Source: Clostridia bacterium (GTDB lineage: Bacteria; Bacillota; Clostridia; Christensenellales; Borkfalkiaceae). Taken from it: a stretch of 64,000 nt of DNA. Where the stretch lies: NCBI GenBank assembly GCA_017536205.1, contig JAFXHX010000008.1, forward strand, positions 124,001 to 188,000, written 5' to 3'. The notes beneath the pieces were generated by a model. It saw only the letters and a program-made list of their open reading frames with translations. It searched no databases and was not told the origin of the DNA. The translations under genes and the position numbers were made by a program. This document shows, in pieces, positions 60,103-64,000 of this stretch. Positions within the stretch are counted from its first letter, which is position 1. Each line of letters opens with the position of its first letter.

Positions 60103-61179
60103 TTAGTTTTGGGTGGCTACGTATTCGCCGTTCCCGTCTTTTACAATAACGCCCTTAATTTCAAGTAGCGTGAGTACAGGCATAAGTTCAAAAACTTTTA
60201 GCCCCGTTTCTTCAGCGATAGCGTCAACGCTAACACTTCCTTTTGAAATTACTTCAAACACCGTTTTTTCAGTGCCCGAAAGTTGCAAACTTGCGCTTTT
60301 TTCTATATCGAACCCACAAACTTCTGCTATATCGCTTGCAGTTTCAACTAAATATGCGCCGTCTTTAATAAGTTTGTTGCAAAGTTCGCCTTGTGACGTG
60401 CACGGAAGGTATGGAAAGGCAAACACGTCGCGCCCGTATTCAAGCGCGTAGTTGGCGGTGTGCCTTGCTCCACTTTTATGCGAGCCACTTACTATTAGCG
60501 TTCCCATTGAAAGCCCTGCTATAATTCTGTTTCTTATAGGATAAGAATAAGGCATAGCCTTAACGCAAGGTGGGTGTTCGGTTATAACTAAACCGTTTTT
60601 AAATAACTTTTCTATATAGTCACTATTATATTCACTTAAACAAAAATCAAAACCACCTGCTAGCACCGATATTACGTTTTTAGTTTCAATTGCGCCTTTT
60701 ATTGCAGATAAATCGCCACCTACTGCAATTCCCGTTACTATCGTAACGCCTGCGCTTGCAAGTTTATTTGAAATGCTTTCAGTTAACTTTAATATTTGTG
60801 GCGGGGTTTTTCTTGAGCCTACGATACTAAACTTGTTTTTGCTTGCTAATAGGTTTAAGTTGCCTTTGGCGTATAGACAAATGGGCGCAAACGGCGTGTT
60901 TTTAAGTTCGTTTGGATATAAAGCGTCTGTTTCAGTAATTACCGTTATGCCTTTTAGTTTATAACTTTTTAAGATGCTTTGATAATTGTTATTTGAAAAA
61001 CTTTCCCTAAAAAGGTCGATTTTATAATTTTTAACGTTATTTGTTAAATAATTTACGGCAATATCTACCATCTCGTTTAAAGTAGACTTGTTAAGCGTTG
61101 CATTTATAATATCGCGCTTGTGTTTATAATCTAAACTCGTGTGACTATCAAGCACTACTTTAAAAAGATTGTTTATCAT
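60103..61179 (-). CDS. dprA: DNA-processing protein DprA
   Basis: A 358-residue DprA/Smf protein, which in competent bacteria loads RecA on incoming single-stranded DNA. The Rossmann core shows FSIVGSRKTP, TIVTGIAVGGD and GTLIVSGSHKSGARHTANYAL, and a C-terminal winged-helix-like domain (about 290-358) is present. It overlaps yifB by 4 bp. Widely kept in non-competent bacteria too. Confidence 0.95.
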   Translation of the reverse strand: MINNLFKVVLDSHTSLDYKHKRDIINATLNKSTLNEMVDIAVNYLTNNVKNYKIDLFRESFSNNNYQSILKSYKLKGITVITETDALYPNELKNTPFAPICLYAKGNLNLLASKNKFSIVGSRKTPPQILKLTESISNKLASAGVTIVTGIAVGGDLSAIKGAIETKNVISVLAGGFDFCLSEYNSDYIEKLFKNGLVITEHPPCVKAMPYSYPIRNRIIAGLSMGTLIVSGSHKSGARHTANYALEYGRDVFAFPYLPCTSQGELCNKLIKDGAYLVETASDIAEVCGFDIEKSASLQLSGTEKTVFEVISKGSVSVDAIAEETGLKVFELMPVLTLLEIKGVIVKDGNGEYVATQN

Positions 61180-62699
61180 AAGTTAAAATTGCTCCTATAA
61201 CCAACTGCTTCTAAAACGTGGTTTGGCATAATTTGCTGGCTAAGTTCAAGGTCTGCTATAGTTCTTGCTACCTTTATAATTCTACTTCTTGCCCTTGCCG
61301 AAAGATTAAGAGAAGTAAACGCCGTTTTTATAATGCTTTCGCACTCTGCTGTAAGTTCGCAATATTTTTTAAGGTGTTTTTCGTTCATTTCGGCGTTAAC
61401 GTTTATAGTTTCGTCTTTAAAGCGTTCACGCTGGATTTTTCTTGCTAAATCAACGCGCCTTTTTACTTCTTTACTACTTTCTTCTTTGCTAGTTGAAGCG
61501 AGTTCTCCATACTCAACGCCGTCAACGGTAATTTGAAGGTCAATTCTATCAAGTAACGGTCCTGATATTCTTGAACGATATTTTTGTATTTGCGAATAAG
61601 TGCACTTACACTCTGCGTTTTTACTGCCGTAGTTTCCACACGGGCAAGGGTTCATACTAGCGCAAAGCATAAAACTTGCAGGATATTCAACCGACGCTTT
61701 CGTTCTAGTTACCGTTATAACCCTATCTTCAAGGGGTTGTCGCAAACTTTCAAGCACCGAACGTGGATATTCGGGCATTTCGTCTAAATATAAAACGCCG
61801 TTGTGCGCAAGGCTTATAACGCCGGGTTGAGCGTTTTGCCCACCACCAACTATCGCAACGCGCGAGGCGGTGTGATGCGGGGTCATAAACGGACGTTTGG
61901 TAACAATTCCGTCTTCACCCTTTAAAACGCCTGCAACGCTATGTATTTTAGTTGTTTCAAGCGCTTCTTCAAAACTCAAATCGGGCATAATTGTGGGAAT
62001 ACATTTAGCAAGCATTGACTTGCCCGCACCCGGTGGCCCTACGAATAAAACGTTGTGCCCGCCTGCAACTGCAACTTCTATTGCCCTTTTAGCAAAAGCT
62101 TGACCTTTAACGTAACAAAGGTCAACGTCGTTTTCTTTAACCGTATTATTAGCGCTATATGTAAGTGGCGTTACGGCTTGAAACTCTCGTTCGCCCGTTA
62201 AAAGTTCAACCGTTTCAATTAAACTTTTAAGCGCGTAAACTTCAATTCCTTCAATATAGCCTGCTTCTTGCTTATTGTCGTAAGGAATAATAAACTTTGT
62301 GTATCCACTTGCTTTTGCCGAAATTAAAAGCGGGAGTATTCCGTCAACTTCACGGAGTGAACCGTCTAGCGAAAGTTCGCCTATAAAAACGTAATTAGAT
62401 ATATCCATTTTAAGTTCGGGCATAGTTGCGTTAATTATACCAAGCGCAATAGGAAGGTCTAAATAAGCGCCTTGCTTTTTAACGTCTGCGGGGGCAAGGT
62501 TTACGGTTATTCTAGTGGTGGGAAAACGCTTGCCACTATTTTTAATTGCAGAGCGCACCCTTTCCTTTGCTTCTTTAACTGCCGTATCGGGAAGACCTAC
62601 CATATCAAAAGCAGGTAAGCCGTTAGAAACGTCAACTTCAACGTCAACTAAAAAACCGTTAAGTCCGTTAAGCGCAAAACTTTTAACCTTTGAAAGCAT
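61176..62699 (-). CDS. comM: YifB/ComM-family AAA+ ATPase (magnesium chelatase-like)
   Basis: A 507-residue hexameric ATPase. An N-terminal Lon-like domain (GLPAFDMVGLPDTAVKEAKERV) is followed by Walker A GPPGAGKSMLAK and the family NPCPCGNYG segment. ComM is a DNA branch-migration helicase in Vibrio; in Firmicutes the role is less clear. The ATG at 62699 follows GGGGGATGTT. First gene of yifB-dprA-topA-hslV-hslU-hisS-trxA. Confidence 0.92.
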   Translation of the reverse strand: MLSKVKSFALNGLNGFLVDVEVDVSNGLPAFDMVGLPDTAVKEAKERVRSAIKNSGKRFPTTRITVNLAPADVKKQGAYLDLPIALGIINATMPELKMDISNYVFIGELSLDGSLREVDGILPLLISAKASGYTKFIIPYDNKQEAGYIEGIEVYALKSLIETVELLTGEREFQAVTPLTYSANNTVKENDVDLCYVKGQAFAKRAIEVAVAGGHNVLFVGPPGAGKSMLAKCIPTIMPDLSFEEALETTKIHSVAGVLKGEDGIVTKRPFMTPHHTASRVAIVGGGQNAQPGVISLAHNGVLYLDEMPEYPRSVLESLRQPLEDRVITVTRTKASVEYPASFMLCASMNPCPCGNYGSKNAECKCTYSQIQKYRSRISGPLLDRIDLQITVDGVEYGELASTSKEESSKEVKRRVDLARKIQRERFKDETINVNAEMNEKHLKKYCELTAECESIIKTAFTSLNLSARARSRIIKVARTIADLELSQQIMPNHVLEAVGYRSNFNL

Positions 62700-62730
62700 A
62701 ACATCCCCCATAATAATGAATACTTTATAT

Positions 62731-62759
62731 ATTGTAAACCAAGAATCTCAAATTGTAAA
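62731..62759 (-). promoter_or_regulatory. Promoter of the yifB operon
   Basis: TTTACA (62759-62754), 17 bp, TACAAT (62736-62731). Confidence 0.75.
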
Positions 62760-62894
62760 CAATTTTTTTGCTTTTTTCTTATCTTTATATAATATATAAG
62801 GAAAAGGCGAAATGACTTTCTTTTACTAAATATATATAATATATTTATTTGTAATTTGTATAAAAAACAAATAAAAAAATATTCACACTCGCTA

Positions 62895-62923
62895 TTGAAT
62901 TATGTTTATTAAAATGGTAAAAT
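62895..62923 (+). promoter_or_regulatory. Promoter of ung, implies a leaderless mRNA
   Basis: TTGAAT (62895-62900), 17 bp, TAAAAT (62918-62923). The ung ATG at 62930 is at the expected transcription start, and no Shine-Dalgarno site precedes it. Confidence 0.72.
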
Positions 62924-62929
62924 GTATGT

Positions 62930-63601
62930 ATGATTACGTTTAACAACTCGTGGGACGAGGTTTTAGCCCCCTTATTTGAAAACCCAGAATATCTAAAAAT
63001 TAGAGAGTTTTTGAAAACTGAATATAAAACTCAAACCATATACCCTAATATGCACGATATTTTTAACTGCTTTAAAATTACCGACTATAATTCGGTTAAA
63101 GCAGTTATTTTAGGGCAAGACCCTTATCACGGTTACGGTCAAGCGCACGGGCTTTCGTTTTCGGTTAAAGAAGGCGTTAAGTTCCCACCTTCGCTTAAAA
63201 ATATTTTTACTGAACTTGAAAGCGACCTTGGCTACGCACCGCCAAAATCGGGCGACCTTACTAAATGGGCAGAGCGTGGCGTGCTACTTCTTAACACCGT
63301 TTTAACGGTTAGAGAGGGAACGCCCAACTCGCATAAAAACTGTGGTTGGCAATGGTTTACAGACGAAGTTATTTCACTACTTTCAAAGCGTGAAGAGCCT
63401 ATAGTTTTTATTCTTTGGGGTGGCAACGCACGTTCGAAAAAACGCCTTATTGATTTAAACAAGCATTTTATTATAGAAAGTGCGCACCCATCGCCACTTT
63501 CTTGCTATAACGGGTTTTGGAACTCTAAACCCTTTTCTAAAACCAACGCTATTTTAGAAAAAGTTGGCGTTTTGCCTATAAACTGGAACTTAAACGACTA
63601 G
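62930..63601 (+). CDS. ung: Uracil-DNA glycosylase
   Basis: A 223-residue family 1 uracil-DNA glycosylase that removes uracil from DNA. The catalytic water-activating loop GQDPYHGYGQAHGLSFSV, LLNTVLTV and the DNA-intercalating HPSPLS motif are intact. Length matches the family. Only the ATG at 62930 gives a normal N-terminus, and it has no ribosome-binding site. Confidence 0.97.
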   Translation: MITFNNSWDEVLAPLFENPEYLKIREFLKTEYKTQTIYPNMHDIFNCFKITDYNSVKAVILGQDPYHGYGQAHGLSFSVKEGVKFPPSLKNIFTELESDLGYAPPKSGDLTKWAERGVLLLNTVLTVREGTPNSHKNCGWQWFTDEVISLLSKREEPIVFILWGGNARSKKRLIDLNKHFIIESAHPSPLSCYNGFWNSKPFSKTNAILEKVGVLPINWNLND

Positions 63602-63607
63602 TTTTTC

Positions 63608-63636
63608 TTGACTTAATTTATTTAAAGTTTTATAAT
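63608..63636 (+). promoter_or_regulatory. Promoter of nagB
   Basis: TTGACT (63608-63613), 17 bp, TATAAT (63631-63636). It gives an ordinary leader of about 22 nt with AGGAGA. Confidence 0.85.
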
Positions 63637-63664
63637 AAAACATATTTATTTAGGAGATGTTATT

Positions 63665-64000
63665 ATGAAGGTTATCGTTTGTAAAAATTATGACGAAATG
63701 AGCGCAAAAGCATACGAAGTTATGAAAGAAGTTCTTTCTTCGAAAGATAATGCTATATTAGGTTTAGCAACCGGTTCTACCCCTATCGGTCTTTACAAAG
63801 AAATGATTAAAGACTATAAGGCAGGCAACGTTTCATATAAAAACGTTAGTTCGGTTAACCTTGACGAATATATTGGCCAAGGCGTTGGCGACGAGCAAAG
63901 TTACGTTGAGTTTATGAGAAATAACCTTTTCAACCACGTTGATATCGACCTTGCCAAAACCGACCTTCCCTGCGGTAAGGCAGAAGATATGCAAGCAGAA
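63665..64000 (+). CDS. nagB: Glucosamine-6-phosphate deaminase, 5' part
   Basis: The first 112 residues of a deaminase converting glucosamine-6-phosphate to fructose-6-phosphate and ammonia; the rest lies beyond the right edge. The phosphate-binding loop LATGSTPIGLYKEM and the catalytic segment VNLDEYIG are present. It would recycle amino sugars from the wall or from glycans. The ATG follows AGGAGATGTT. Confidence 0.95.
   Translation, partial: MKVIVCKNYDEMSAKAYEVMKEVLSSKDNAILGLATGSTPIGLYKEMIKDYKAGNVSYKNVSSVNLDEYIGQGVGDEQSYVEFMRNNLFNHVDIDLAKTDLPCGKAEDMQAE

Noticed and set aside
62800..62835. Five-codon ORF (MTFFY) after AAGGAAAAGG between yifB and ung
   Set aside because: It has a plausible ribosome site but is too short and AT-rich to separate from chance.
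1..64000. CRISPR arrays, tRNA/rRNA genes, insertion sequences, prophage
   Set aside because: I found no spaced direct-repeat array, transposase, integrase or cloverleaf-like sequence; the intergenic gaps are short and accounted for by promoters and terminators.

Overview
This window looks like a chromosomal segment of an AT-rich, endospore-forming member of the Clostridia, most likely an uncultured lineage. That is inferred from the spoIIA and spoVA sporulation operons, a Firmicutes-type division and cell-wall cluster, a lysine riboswitch, promoters of the TTGACA-17-TATAAT type and strong Shine-Dalgarno sites. I see no tRNA, rRNA, insertion sequence, prophage or CRISPR array. Most genes lie on the minus strand.

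Layout. 1-6 kb: a sugar ABC importer (lipoprotein binding protein, two permeases, no ATPase) with a secreted Ig-like protein cut by the left edge. 6-10 kb: spoVAC-spoVAD-spoVAE and spoIIAA-spoIIAB-sigF. 10-14 kb: a membrane-anchored ComEC-like metallo-beta-lactamase protein, an unrecognised propeller-like protein and an MFS transporter. 14-18 kb: dapA-dapB-lysA behind a lysine riboswitch, and convergent ddh, giving the four-step dehydrogenase route to meso-DAP and lysine. 18-22 kb: a ferritin-like protein, a GNAT and CatA-type acetyltransferase pair, and a TIM-barrel isomerase. 22-32 kb: trpS, a J-like/DUF5685/membrane cassette, rlmD, a methyltransferase, a STAND NTPase, a Gfo/Idh oxidoreductase and an acyltransferase-like protein, all in one direction; just upstream is a P-loop protein paired with a shrunken threonine-synthase homologue. 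32-38 kb: rpmE, a DUF1385-PrmC fusion, prfA, an aminotransferase, and a divergent MDR dehydrogenase. 38-54 kb: murC, spoVG, then the dcw cluster (mraZ-rsmH-ftsL-pbp-murE-mraY-murD-ftsW-murA-ftsQ, then ftsA-ftsZ) and murI. 54-64 kb: rpsT, then yifB-dprA-topA-hslV-hslU-hisS-trxA, ung and the start of nagB.

The genes connect: DapA, DapB and Ddh make meso-DAP, MurE carries the DNPR motif of DAP-adding ligases, and the dcw genes build and divide the wall. PrmC modifies the release factor encoded next to it.

The observations I rate highest are: a threonine-synthase paralogue that has lost the PLP lysine and the cofactor-binding core (31.1-32.0 kb); at least three genes (11249, 37053, 62930) whose consensus promoters end 6-9 nt before the start codon, implying leaderless mRNAs; three AAAGTGG-type boxes at 10-bp spacing in front of mraZ; an FtsA with a degraded nucleotide pocket; and an HPD-less J-like protein with a cysteine-rich tail next to DUF5685. 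All functional statements rest on reading the sequence and on family knowledge; no search was run.
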